This document shows positions 34,393-47,900 of a stretch of DNA of 64,000 bases, in pieces; the first letter of the stretch is position 1; each line of letters opens with the position of its first letter. The translations under genes and the position numbers were made by a program. Origin of the DNA: Artocarpus heterophyllus. Taxonomy: Eukaryota; Streptophyta; Magnoliopsida; Rosales; Moraceae. The stretch lies in NCBI GenBank assembly GCA_025403435.1, contig CM046345.1:186001-250000 (forward strand), given 5' to 3'. A model generated the notes under the pieces. It had not been told where the DNA came from. It saw only the letters and a program-made list of their open reading frames with translations, and searched no databases.

Positions 34393-37341
34393 ATGTTTGC
34401 TTATATTTGGTATATGATTCTTTATTGTAGATTAAAAAGGTCTAAAAACGCTTTATCATCGATACTTGACAAAAACCTATTAACTGGTGAGAACTATAAT
34501 GATTGGAAACGGAACCTGGATATCGTCTTGTCCTTTCAGAAACTAAAATATGTACTGACAACCCCTTGTCCTCCTGAGCCTACAGGAGACTCAAGTAATG
34601 AGCAATTCCAAGCGTATGATCACTGGAAAGATGCTAATGATCAAGCCCGCTGCTATGTTATGGCTAGCATGAATAACGTGCTGCATGCTCAACATCAAGA
34701 TTATGAGACTGCGAAACAGATCTTGGATAATCTTGAGGATATGTTTGGAGGCCAGGCCATAACAAAGTGGCAATGGGTACTTTGAAAACTCTTAAACTGT
34801 AGACAGAGACCGGGTACATCTGTAAAGGAGCACATGATGTTGGTCATGGGTTACCTCGCTGAGGCTCAAACCAATGGAGCTGACATCGATGATGAAACTC
34901 AGATGACTATGGTATGTGAGACTCTATCAAAGTAATTTATTCCGTTCAGAGCTACATTTAATTTAAGCACGAGGAAGGTATGAGTACTTTGTCACTTTTA
35001 TTAACGATTACTCAAGATATGGGTATGTATACCTAATGCACCAGAAAAACAAAACTTTTGACAAGTTCAGAGAGTTTCAGGCTGAAGTAGAAAAGTAATT
35101 GGGTAGACCCATAAAGGCACTTCGATTGGATCGAGGTGGGGAATACCTTTTTGATGAGTTCTTGGAACACTTGTTAGAGAATGGGATTTTATCCCATTTG
35201 ACTGCGCCGGGCACTCCGCAGCAGAATAGCATAGTGGAGAGAAGAAATAGGACTTTGTTGGACATGATTAGGTCCATGATGAGTTATTCATCATTGCCTT
35301 TATCCTTTTGAGGATATACACTACAAACCGCATGTTATCTTTTGAACAATGTGCCTTCAAAATCGGTCCCTAAAACTCCTCACGAGTTATGGACGAGTAG
35401 GAAGACATCCTTAATCCATATTCGCATATGGGGATGTCTGGCTCATGTCGTGTTTAAGGATCTAAATAAGTTGGAAGCACGTTAGAAAGTTTGCGTGTCT
35501 ATAGGATATCCAAAAGGGACTAAAGGGGGCTATTTTTATAACCTAAAGGAAAATAAAGTCGTGGTTTCAACTAATGCAACTTTCCTTGAGGAGATACATG
35601 AACGACTTTAAACATCGAAGCAAAGTGGTGCTTGAAGAGTTAAGGAGTGATCCGATCACTCTGGAGGTTTCGAAGGAAACCGTTTCGATCAGTGTAGAAA
35701 AACCAAACAAACCTGAACAACAACCTCAGGGGCTTCGACGTAGTGGGAGGATCAGGCGTCAACTTGAGAGGTATATGTTCAATGGGGAGGTCTTCTTGGC
35801 TGAACCAGATGAACATGACAAGGATCCTTATACTTACGCAGAAGCTATGGAGGATGTTGATTCAAAACTCTGGACAGAGGCCATTAACATAGATATGAAG
35901 TCTATGGAGACTAATCAGGTCTGGGAGCTTATGGATCTTCCCGAAGGGGTAAAACCCATAGGGTGTAAGTGGATCTACAAGAGAAAGAGAGTAGTGGATG
36001 GAAAGGTCGAAACCTTTAAGGCTAGACTGGTAGCTAAGGGTTATACGTAAAAGGAAGGAATCGATTATGAGGAAACCTTTTCGCCTGTAGCCATGCTTAA
36101 GTCCATACAGATTTTCTTGTCCATAGCTGTCGCTCTCGATTATGAGATTTGATAGATGGATGTCAAGACAGCCTTTTTGAATGGCTATTTTTATAAGTCT
36201 ATTTATATGGAACAACTAGACGGGTTCAAGGTCACGGGTCAAGAGGGTAAGGTTTGTAAGCTATTGAAGTCAATTTATGGACTTAAACAGGCTTCTCGTT
36301 CTTGGAACATAAGATTTGATCAGGTGATCAAGACTTATGGGTTCTCACAAAATGTGGATGAACCATGTGTTTACAAACACATTAAGGATGGGAAGGTGGT
36401 TTTTCTACTACTCTATGTAGACGACATTATGCTAATTGGCAATGACGTTGGGGCATGTCATTGGTCAAATTATGGTTGACCAAGCAGTTTGACATGAAGG
36501 ACTTGGGTGAGGCTAATTTTGTTCTTGGTATCCAGATCTTTCAGGATAGGAAGAACAAAATGATAGCTTTGTCCCAGGCCAGCTACATAGATAAAATTCT
36601 CAGGAGGTTTGCAATGCAGGATTCCAAGACAGGTAGGCAACCATCTAGGTCTGGAATTACTCTTTCTAAGAAAGACTCTCCAAAGTCTTATGAAGAAAGA
36701 GAATACATGAAGAAGGTGCCTTATGCTTCGGCAGTGGGTAGTCTCATGTATGCCATGCTTTGCATACGACCGGATATTAGCTATGCGGTTGGGATTGTAA
36801 GTCGATTTCAGGCGGATCTAAGATCGAACCATTGGGTTGCAGTAAAGCATATTTTCAAGTACCTGAGAAGGACTCGAGGGTATATGCTTGTATATTTGGG
36901 TGAGGACCTGACTCCTCTGGGATATACTGATTCAGATTTTCAATCCTGTTTGGATTCTAAGAAATCGACTTCGGGTTTTGTGTTTACTCTGGGCGGCAGT
37001 GCCATTAGTTGGAGAGGTGCTAAGCAAGATTGCACTTCAGATTCAACAATGGAGGTCGAGTATGTGGCAGCTAGTGATGCTTCAAAGAAACAATGTGGCT
37101 CCGCAAGTTCCTTGGGGATCTTGAGATTGTTCCTAGTAGATTTCACAAGAAGAGTAAGCATATTGATCGAAAGTATCATGCGATAAAGGACTTCGTTGAG
37201 GGCGGGCATGTCACGGTGTGCAAGATCGCGTCAGAGGATAATTTAGCTGATCCATTTACGAAGACACTTACTGGGAGAGTCTTCGAAAGGCATGTGGAAG
37301 CTACGGGGATGCGAGATTTGTTATATTTACTCACTTAGTGC
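34393..37341 (+). pseudogene. Copia gag-pol of the three-LTR complex
   Basis: Gag N-terminal region at 34440-34785 (LTGENYNDWKRNLDIVL). The gag C-terminus, protease and integrase N-terminus are lost around 34950-34985. Integrase resumes (RLDRGGEYLF, NSIVERRNRT). Reverse transcriptase spans 35800-36480 (GYT-KEGIDYEETFSPVA with a stop, LLLYVDDIMLIGND). RNase H is at 36900-37340 and ends EATGMRDLLYLLT. An in-frame 63-nt deletion at about 37138 removes the RNase H CDNSMAV segment. Several frame changes and stops; not functional. Confidence 0.85.
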
Positions 37342-37352
37342 AAGTAGGAGAT

Positions 37353-39394
37353 TGTTAGACATGTGTGCCCTAAGGAGCCCTAAGGAGTAAAAATGTAATA
37401 AGCTTTTGGAGACATTTTTATCAATAAAGAATTTATTCATTATTTATATACTAAATCTTGTCCTCTTTACGTTCATATTTGTTGAGTGTATGTTAAGCAA
37501 ACAATTGTCTGAGACTGTCGGTCTAATCCTTAAGAATTGGACATATGATGGATGGATTGTATAGAAGACACGATTCTTAAGGTGATGATCTAAATCATAC
37601 GATCCGCAATCGAGGAAATAAAGTTGAGTGCTTTATTCATACAAAGATTGTTATGTTGTCTATATCCCTTTAGGGAGATGGTTTGTCTTGACCATCGGAG
37701 GTGGACTCCATGAATAGAAACATTGGCACGTTGTCATAGGTGAGGATGTGTTGGATCGGGACATAAAGTGAATTGATTTGGATTAATAATTCTGTATCGG
37801 CAAATCGATTCACTTTAGACAATCATTTATGTTGTATCTTAATCCTAAGATGAATAGTGGGCCTGTTGTCTTGACTTGTGTCTTTTGATGTACCAAAGGG
37901 TGACACCCATATCTTAATAGTGGTATGCATGCCGGTACGTTAGAGACATGACTCTTGATGGCGTAGATTTGTTATTCATAGATATGGAATCCATAGCTCC
38001 TCTTTAGGAGTACTAATATCCTCTTATATGCGTTATCCTGTAATTGGAAAACTGGAGCACTCAACCATTTGGATACATAGGTGTAACCAAATGGTATACT
38101 GTCTTTGGATGGTAAGTTTTCTAATTGTGAGATAATAGAACGTAAGATAAAAATAATCAGAAAGGTAAGACAGAACTTGTCCTTAAGCCGATTATGGACT
38201 ATCACATGAGGATACGATACACTATGATATGTCATGGAGACTTAGCTATATGAGCTTCGTAATTCTATGTAGTTCGAGAGTACAGCTCCAAGCTTTTAGT
38301 GGAGTAACGTTGGAGTTGATAATTATGAAATGTATATCTAGGATATTGGGTTTCGTAATTATCGAGAGCTTGAACTATGTAGGTCCATTTGGTCCCCTTT
38401 GCTACCTCATAATATCCTGTAACGACACGGCGTGTTTTTCCAATAATTGGTGACTTATGTTAGATTTATCAAATTGGTTAAAATTTAGAAGAATTAAATA
38501 ATTCATGTCTGTTTATCGGTTGAATTAATTTTGTAATAAATTAATTCAAGATAAACTTGTTGAATTATTGGGATCGGATAATTCTTGTTTGTTTATCGGT
38601 TGATTTAATTTTGGATAAATTAGATCAAGATAAACTTGTAGAATAATTGAGAATTGATTTATTTTCTTAGAGATTATCTAGAATTAGTTGTTTTGATCAG
38701 ATAATTTCTCTATTGGGTTATTTGAATTAAAACTGAGACTTTATCCTATAGAATCTCGGGTGGAAAATAAAATATTCATAAAAATTTTTATTCGGCAGTT
38801 TGGCCTGCCGATGGATGTGTTTGGCCGGCCGATGGGACTTGTTCGGCCTGCCGATTAGCTGGTTCGGCCTGCCGATCAGCGAAGGATAAGATCACGTGTT
38901 TTCACGCTGATCTTATCAGATATTGATCCGAATTTGATTCTGATCCGAGTTTTGAGACTTAATCTGATAAGGACTGACCCTAGGACCAACCTCTATTAAT
39001 AGGGAGTGATTCTCATAGGTTACTTAGATAAATTGAGAGATTAGGAGTGATACTTTGCTAAGTGAGAATCTAAAAATCTCCCTAAGAGCTTTTGGTCACA
39101 AATCACGAACACTTGCTTTGGGTTCTCTCGATTGGTTGGAAGGAGAGTCACCGGTGGAAGAGCTGTACGTGTGAGCCCACACTCACTCCGGTCATGGATA
39201 GAGAATAGCAAAGAAGACTAGTTGGTTGAGGCTCTTCTGGAATGTTATTTCTCTTCACAGATTACGGAGGTTCTTCGGCACACAAAGGTTAGTAAGATCT
39301 AGTTAATTTATACATATAGCATATCAAACTTGTGTTTTGAAAATTACTTTGATATAAAATTTTTAAAATTTCACTGCGCACTCTTTTTCCAATA
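37353..39394 (+). repeat. Copia LTR2 (about 2042 bp)
   Basis: Starts TGTTAGACATG directly after a purine-rich AAGTAGGAGAT and ends near TTCCAATA (expected CA mutated). A duplicated GCCCTAAGGA lies at its start. Confidence 0.88.
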
Positions 39395-39681
39395 GTTCTT
39401 GGTATGGATAAGGCGGTATCACTATACTGTGACAACAGTATGGCGGTAGCTAATGCTAAGGAACCAAGATTTCACAAGAAGAGTAAGCATATTGATCGAA
39501 AGAATCATGTGATAAAGGACTTCGTTAAGAGAGGGCATGTCACGCTGTGCAAGATCGTATCAGAGGACAATTTAGCTGATCCATTTGCGAAGACACTTAC
39601 TGGGAGAGTCTTCGAGAGGCATATGGAAGCTACGGGGATGCGAGATTTGTCATATTTACTTACTTAGTGCAAGTGGGAGAT
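39395..39681 (+). pseudogene. 3' fragment of copia pol between LTR2 and LTR3
   Basis: Encodes YCDNSMAVANAKEPRFHKKS through to EATGMRDLSYLLT, the end of RNase H, then the purine tract and LTR3. It retains the CDNSMAV segment missing from the longer copy. The first bases (GTTCTTGGTA) are equivalent to the bases just before that deletion. Confidence 0.85.
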
Positions 39682-40535
39682 TGTTAGACATGTATGTCCT
39701 AAGGAGTAAAAATGTAATAAGTTTTTAGAGATATTTTTATCAATAAAGAATTTATTTATTGTTTATATACCAAATCTTGTCCTCTTTACGTTTATATTTA
39801 TTGAATGTATGTTAAGCAAATAAAAGTTTAAGACTGTCAGTCTAAACCTTTAAGAATTGGGCATTTGATGGACAGATTATGCGAAAGACACGATTCTTAA
39901 GGTGACAGTCTAAATCATAAGATCCGTAATTGAGGGAAAAAAGTTTGGCGCTCTATTCATGTAAAGATTGTTATGTTATCTATATCCCTTTTGGCAGATG
40001 GTTTGTCTTGGCCATCGGAGGTGGGCTCCATGAATAGAAACATTGGCACGTTGTCATAAGTGACGATGTGTTAGATCGGGACATAAAGTGAATTGATTTG
40101 GATTAATAATTCTGTCTCAACAAATAGATTCACTTTAGACAATCATTGTATTGTATCTTAATCTTGAGATGAATAGTGGGCCCGTTGTCTTAACTTGTGT
40201 CTTTTGATGTACCAAAGGATGACACCTACATCTTAATAGTGGTATACATGCCGGTATGTTGGAGGCATGACTCTTGATGGCGTAGACTTGTTATTCATAG
40301 ATATGGAATCCATAGCTCCTCTTTAGGAGTAGTGATATCCTCTTATATGTGTTATCCTGTAATTGAAAAACTGGAGCGTTCAACCATTTGGATTCATAGG
40401 TGTAACCGAATGGTATACTGTCTTTGGATGGTAAGTTTTTCGATGGTGAGATAATGGAACGTAAGATAAAAATAATCGAAAAAGTAAGACAGAACTTATT
40501 CTTAAGCCGATTATGGATAATCCTATGGGGATACG

Positions 40536-43500
40536 TGTCACAACCCGCCTTTTCGGGCTGTGATAAAACTCTTTCTTACTTACTTTAGGGCAAAAATTTA
40601 GGAAATTTTTTTTTTAAACGGAAATAAATATTTACTTACATTAACTTTGATAACTCCCAAAATACTTTCACATACTTGTATTTACATAATTAATACTTTT
40701 ACTTTCATAACATCTTTCTTTTTATCATTTCATATCAAAATAACTTTAAACATGCGTAGCAGAAAACATTACAGCAGCGGACTCCATACCCAATCTGCAC
40801 ACCTCATCCGTCCGCCAGCTCATCATTACGACTCATTCTGACCTTTTCGTCGAAATACCTACAGCATGAAAAACTTAATGAGCTAACGCCAAGTAAGTTC
40901 CATAAATCCCACATGGATATTCACATGAATGCATGAATCAATTATGCTTTCTTATAAACTTTATTTATCCTCATCATTTCTTATCTTTACTAGGGCCCAA
41001 GTGTTCGTACCATTGCGCAATTTCATTTAGGTCTACATAACACCGTGACCGTAACATATCCTTTAAACTCCCCTTGAGTTAGGAGTCGGTACGACACTTT
41101 TCTTAATTTCTGGTGATACATTTACCAGTCCATTTATTATGGTTGACATACCATGCATGAAGTGATAATCACATATTATCCATGAAACATAAATTCTCTT
41201 GCATAGCATAGTACACACAGGTACTTACATTTTATACACACTGGTACACATTAATATACGCATAGGTATATAGCATAACGTACTCCCAAGTACTTAACAT
41301 AAAATGTACACACAGATACCTACTTTATACATATTCAAGTATTTATCATTGTACACACAGGTACGAAATCATGATACACATGCTCATTTTCATTATTGTA
41401 CACACAGGTACACAACATATTATACACACAGGTACAAAATCATGGTACACATGCTCATTTTCATTATTGTACATACAAGTACATAATAGCTTGTACACAC
41501 TGGTACACATTAATATGCTCACACTTATTCATACATGACTATACCCCTAGGTATTCATATCATGGCAAACATACAAGTTTACACTTAATTATACGCACAT
41601 GTATACATATACATACATTTCTTTCTAAACCTACATTTCATACTGTAGGTGGGAAGGGTACTTACTTGATGTGAATGTCGGGCAACTTAACCTCGATTTC
41701 CCTTCTCCTAGACTCCTAGGATCCTGTTGGCCAATTACAAAGCCATTAGCCAAATTCCACTATGTTTCGATACGAAACATCCGTTAGTTAATAAATTGAG
41801 TTGCATTATTATGTACAACTCTAAAAACCACTGGTTTTTCTTATTTCTATCTAACTTTACCCTATCGTTTCTAACGAATGACGGGAACCCTTTCTAGTCA
41901 TTTTCTTATTCCATTAGAAACATTTCAAAACGGTTCGGGTTATTTGGACAAAAATTACGATTTTGCCCTTCGTGGGTCCACTAACCTACCCGAGCTTGAT
42001 TTCGTTATTCTTACGAAAATAACCACATACTAATTTCAAAATAACACCCTAGTGGGTCAAATCCCTTTATTTCTCAATTATGCCCCATTTTCATAAAACT
42101 TTGCGGTTTAGTCCCTGAACTGAAAATTTTGACGATTTTACCCCCGGGACTAAAATTTACTTCTTTGCATCAAAATTTCCTATTTTTCTCAAGGATCATT
42201 TTTACTTAAGGTACCATACCTTAAATCATTTGCAAAAATAACATTTTTGCCATTTAACACTTTTTTTACTTTTAATATATTCTTGAAAAATCAAAAACTC
42301 ACAAACGATTGAGTTTTTAGACAAACCGTCTGCGTAACCAAACAGTTTCATCGAGATCTACAACTTTCATGTTTTAAATTTTCCCAAAATCTCACTGTAC
42401 AGGGGTGTTTTTGACTATTTTTCAAATCTGCCGAGAAGGAACTTTTTCTTTCAATTTAGTCCCTTTGGCATTTTTACAAAAATCCGTTTCAAACTTGCAA
42501 TTCTACCCCTGTAGAAACCATTCCATGCCTTAATCCACACATTCTCATGCTCAAACATCACTTTTACAAAGTCAAACATCAAAATTACAAAAATAATACT
42601 TTTTGCAAAAATTGCCATTTTGTACTATAAACCAAAGTTTCACAACTCAAACTTGCCAATCATCACAGATACATAAAATTCCAGCAAATACATGTTCAAA
42701 ACCCCTCATGGGTTTGAAAGAATAAAATCAAAACAAAATTCAAAACTTTAAACTTTAAAACTTACCCAAATAACACTTTTTGGATTTCTAGCCTTCAAAG
42801 GCTTCTTGAACTTCTTCTTGGACTTCCTTTTTATGCAAAAATAGCATGGATTAATCTTTTCCCTTTACCCATGAAAAATCCCTTGAAAACTCATGAAAAA
42901 GTTTAGGATTTTACCTTAAAACTTGTGGGAAATCCTTGTTCTTGCTTGTAAAACTTGTTTGGGGTTATTTTTGCAAAGTTTGGGGGCTGAGAAATTTTTT
43001 TAGAGACCTGGACATGGCTGCTGAATCTTGGAAGGAAAGAAAGGAAGTGAATTTTTGTGATAACTTTGCCTTAAATGCATCCTTATCACATTTGTTGACT
43101 CATGGTAACCCATGAGTATACCACTAGGTGTCCTCATCTTATTGGGCCACATTGCATGGCTTGTTGGCCCAATAGAATTCAAGCAAATGTCCACTTTGTG
43201 GAGTTACAAATTTATACTGTGTAATTTTTCACCACACAGTATTTTTCCTATACTGCCGTGGTCAATTCAGTGTACTTTCTATCCTTAGACTGTATAAAAA
43301 TATTTAACTTACTTTTTGTTTACTTTTTGAGGCCAATCATAACATTTTTCGTATCTGCGTTTTCATTTAGCAGTATTCTTATACTGCTCTGGCCTCCTTT
43401 CTACCCCCGGTTAGGGTTAGGACAACCTCTATGTCCTATTTACATTCTAATCATTCATTCGTTTATATCACAATTTCACAATTAATTGTGACATGAAATT

Positions 43501-43742
43501 CATTTTATGGATATTATGCACAAATCTCTGAGTTATCAAACTCATAAAATTTGTATTTTATAATATCCACCATTGCATTACATATGCCATAAAATATGCA
43601 ATCAATGCCGCTCATTCATATTTTATTGTAATTTTCACATAAATTACAATTTTTACAAAATTTCACATTTTTAAGAATAAATTCATTAATTAAACCTAAT
43701 TAAATATTTGGTTTTATTGATGACGTTTTCTTGGTCATTACA
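40536..43742 (-). mobile_element. Solo gypsy-type LTR, 3.2 kb
   Basis: The plus strand begins TGTCACAACCCG and ends TTGGTCATTACA, so in the usual gypsy orientation it reads TGTAATGACC...TTGTGACA on the minus strand. It is flanked by a perfect ATACG duplication (40531-40535, 43743-43747). No PBS, gag or pol is present. It likely remains from intra-element LTR recombination; a non-coding LTR-like element is the alternative. Confidence 0.85.
41211..41506. promoter_or_regulatory. GTAC-dyad array, about 23.5-bp period
   Basis: Copies of GTACACACAGGTAC and variants start at 41211, 41234, 41256, 41280, 41306, 41327, 41351, 41398, 41422, 41469 and 41493. The two gaps of 47 bp equal two periods. Each unit is a short inverted repeat (GTAC...GTAC). 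Confidence 0.7.
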
Positions 43743-44901
43743 ATACGATACACTATGATATGTCATAGAGACTTAGATTTACGGGCTTCGTAATTCTATG
43801 TAGTTCGAGAGTGCAGCTTCAAGCTTTTAGTGGAGTAGCGTTGGAGTTGATAATTATGAAATGTATATCTGGGATATTAGGTTTCATAATTATCGAGAGC
43901 TTGAACTATATAGGTCCATTTGGTCCCCTTTGCTAGCTCACAACATCTTGTAACAATACGGCATGCTTTTCCAATAATTGGTGACTTATGTCAGATTTAT
44001 TACATTGGTTGAAATTTGAAAGAATTAAATAATTCATGTCTGTTTATCGGTTGAATTAATTTTGTGATAAAATTAATTCAAGATAAACTTGTTGAATTAT
44101 TGGGATCTGATAATTCTTGTCTGTTTATCAGTTGATTTAATTTTGAATAAATTAAATCAAGATAAACTTGTGGAATTATTAGGATTTCATTTATTTTCTT
44201 AGAGATTATCTAGATAAAGTTGTTTTAATTAGATAACTTCTCTATTGGGTTATTTGAATTAAAACTAAGACTTTATCCTATAGAATCTCGGGTGGAAAAT
44301 AAAAGATTCACTAAGATCTTTTTGCAACAGTTTGGCATGTCGATAGTCAAGTTCGGCCTGTCGATTAGGCAGATCGGCCTGTCGATGCGCGAAAAAAAGA
44401 TTACGCGTTTTCACATAGATTTTATCATATATTGATCCGAATTTAATTATGATCCGAATTTTGAGACCTAATCTGATAAGGACTGACCCTAGACCCAACC
44501 TCTATAAATAGGGAGTAAGTCACATAAGTTATTGAGATCAATTGAGAGATTAAAAGAGATACTCTGCTAGTGAGAATCTGAAACTCCCTAAAAGCTCTTG
44601 TTCACAAATCACAAACACTAGCTTTGGATTCTCTTAATTGGTTGGAAGGAGAGTCACCTAGAGGAAGAGCTGTACGTGTGAGCCCACACTCACTTCGATC
44701 ATAGATAGAGAATAACAAAGAATGCCAGTTGGTTGAGGCCTTTCTAGAACGTTACTTCTCTTTTCTGATTGTAGGAGCTTTTCGGCACACAAAGGTTAGT
44801 AAGATTTGGTTAATTTATGCATATAGCATGTCAAACTTGTGTTTTAGAAAATACTATGATATAAAATTTTTAAAATTCTGCTGCGTATTATTTTTCCTAC
44901 A

Positions 44902-47900
44902 GTCAGCTTTATCGGTAGGAAGAAATTATGCTCTCTACTACGAGGATCTGGCGAGAACATTAGGAAGACCCCAACGAAGCAATAGGAGAGTTAACGATCG
45001 CCAAGCTCAGGTAAAGAATCGACATGGTAGCATGGTAGTGGAAGCAGCAGATCATCTAGTAGCAGATGAAGCAACCATCTCTGCCATTAGCCAGGATGCA
45101 TCTGGAGGAGCTACCTTGTAAGGAATACTCGACAAGGATCTCAGACCGAAGAGAGTGTAAGCCGTCAGCCTCAATCTCAGTCCTTATCTCCACCTCAGCA
45201 AATTCCTTAGCTTCTGCTTCATCAATTTTCTCCACAACAGTATCGGCTGATGAACCCAGGACATAGCAACACTAGCAGAGGAAAAAGGAGAGGCTCCAGT
45301 ACAAGTTCACACCATGACTTCACAGAGTTCGGATGCTCAGACCAGCAACGTGAGAATCGACAATACGGTTTCGGTTCTGCAGTTTTTAGTTTCGGTTCTA
45401 TTTAATACTGGTGCCATTCATTCTCTTATTTTGAGTTTATTTGTACATGCTTTGGAATTAGGAATAGAGGAATTTGATGAACGCTTGGTAAATACCTTAC
45501 CCTTGGGGCGGGTGTGTGTAAACCATATATATATACCTTGTATGATAATGATTGGGGATAAGACTCTGGGAGTACTTTGATTATGATCCCCACGAGTGCT
45601 TATAATTGATCTTAGAGATGGATGGGTTGTCCAGGTAAGGTGCAACTGTAGATTGTCACATTAGAGAGGTAACTTTAGTGATTAACAAGGGGATGACGAT
45701 CGTTTACTAGGGTGGTAATGATCAAGTAATGAGTGAGCAACTCATGGAAACGTGTCTAGGTGGACAAAGAAACTTAGCAGGCTTTATATACTTCTTTGGG
45801 ATCTAGGAGAGGAATCTAATGCTGTAGGAAGAAATGCAGTGACATCGGTGGCTAATGAGTTTGATGGTATCTTCCCTATGAGTTATCTAGATTAGCATCG
45901 CACCGAAAGATTGAGTTTAGTGTCGAGTCATACCCATGGACTGCTCCGATTTCTGTAGCACCACATCAATTGACGCCGGTAGAAATGAGGGAATTAAGGG
46001 AACAGCCTTAGGAACTAGTGGATAAAAGATACATTTAGGGTAGCGTAGGATGCGCCAGTTTTGTTTGCCAAAAGACATGATGGTGCGCTCAGGTTGTACG
46101 TTGACTATTGACAATTGAATCAGGTCACCGTGAAGAAGAAGTACCCACTGCCTAGGATCGATGGATTGTTTGGTTGGATAGGAGGTCCCCGATATTTCTT
46201 GAGGGTGGATTTGTGATCCGGATAACACCAGCTGCATGCCAAGGAGGCTAAGCTTCTGGGACATATAATCTCCGAGCAGGGTATCGTAGTAGATTCGTCT
46301 AAGATGGAGACTATAGTATAGTGGGAATGACCGAAGATCATGGCTGAGATTTGCAGCTTTTTAGGACTTGTCAGGTACTATAGAAGGTTCGTGAAGGATT
46401 TCTCAAAGGTAATGGCTCCATTGACGCGACTGACCAAGAAAAGTGTCAGGTTTGAATAGGATGAGAAATGTGGATGCACTTTCCAAGAGTTAAGGAATTG
46501 GTTGACTACTGTTGTTGTATTGACTACATCGAGTAGTGACGAGTTTTATGAAGTCTACACTGATGCAGTAGAACGAGGACTTGGATTTGTGTTGATGCAG
46601 CATGGACAAGTTGTGGCTTATGGATCGCCATAATTGAGGCCTCATGAGCAGGACTATCCTACACATAATTTAGAGCTTGCTGTAGTGATTCACGCTTTGG
46701 GGATCTGGAGACGTTACTTGGATGGAGCTATATTTTAGGTTTTCTTGGGTCACAAGAGGTTAAGGTGCTTGTTCGTTGAGAGAGATTTGAATTTAAGGCA
46801 ACGAAGCTGGATGGAATATATGGAGTTCCAAGATTTCTCACTATAGTATCATCCGGGTAAGACCAACGTGGTTGCAGACGCACTCAGTAGGAAGTCTTCG
46901 AGAATTCTCGCATACCTGGCACTAGAAGATTAGAGGAAAGATGCTATCGTAAGCGAGTATGAGCTGCAATACAATGAAGACCACGATAAGGTACTAGTGT
47001 ATTAGGAGGGATTGGCTTCAGTGCTTGTTCAAATGATAAAGCAGACTCGATGGCAGGACCAGCACCTTTAGGGAATGTGGACTTGAATATAGGACGTAGA
47101 GCAGTTTGAATGCTGGAGGATTCCTGCAAATAGTTCATTGTAATCTCAAGGGACATCTGGCAGCGTCTGTGGTCGAAGGAGTGGCAAAGGCTTTAATGGA
47201 TGAAGCTCTCATGTCTTAGTTCGCTATTCATCTAGGGAGCATAAAGATGTATTATGATTTGCAGAGGCAGAGCCAGTGGAGAAGTATGAGGAAAGGTGTT
47301 CAACAGTACGTGGTCAATTACGTGGCTTGTCTCTAGGTAGCAGCCGAGTATCAGGAACCTGCTGGTCAACTTCAACCGCTTCCCATTCCAGGGTGGAAAC
47401 ATAAGCTTGTCACGATAGATTTCCTCATCGGGTTGTCGAGGACGGAGCAAAGGCACAATGTGATTTAGGTCATAGTTGGCATTGACAAAATCGATGCATT
47501 TCATTTCCTACCTTTAGGTCATCATGTTCGAAACGAGTTCTTGGAGGAGTTTTCAGGAAGCTTTAGGCACAAACTTGGATTCCAGCATGGCTTTTTCATA
47601 CTTAGACTAATAGGCAGTCTGCATTAGTTAATCAAATTCTTGGGGACATATTACATGCACATGTGTTGGATTTTGGTAGGAATTGGAACAGACATTTGCA
47701 TCTGGCAAAGTTGGGTACAACAACAGTTAACAAGTAAGCATCAGGATGACACCATTTGAAGCACCATATGGACAGTTGTGTTGATCGCCAGTGATTCAGG
47801 TTGGACTAGAAGACAAGATCGTTATTAGACCTGAAGGAATCCGTGAGAGCAATAAAAAAAGGTCACCGCAATTCATGATTGGTTGAGAGCTACTTAGAGT

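Larger units (their letters stand above)
30714..44901 (+). mobile_element. Ty1/copia complex with three LTRs
   Basis: Order: LTR1 30714-32743, full internal region 32744-37352, LTR2 37353-39394, a 287-bp internal 3' fragment 39395-39681, LTR3 39682-44901 (itself split by a solo LTR). Flanking 5-mers GTGTG and GTCAG do not match. The left flank is the outer gypsy LTR and the right flank is its gag, so outer sequence was lost between the two sides. This points to recombination between copia copies, not a single clean insertion. Confidence 0.88.
39682..44901 (+). repeat. Copia LTR3, split by a solo LTR
   Basis: LTR parts are 39682-40535 and 43748-44901 (target duplication at 40531-40535 and 43743-43747). 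Ends TTTTTCCTACA. Without the insertion it is about 2.0 kb, like LTR1 and LTR2. Confidence 0.88.

Noticed and set aside
41304..41674. His/Thr/Tyr-rich ORFs in the solo LTR
   Set aside because: They are translations of the GTACACACA repeat units.
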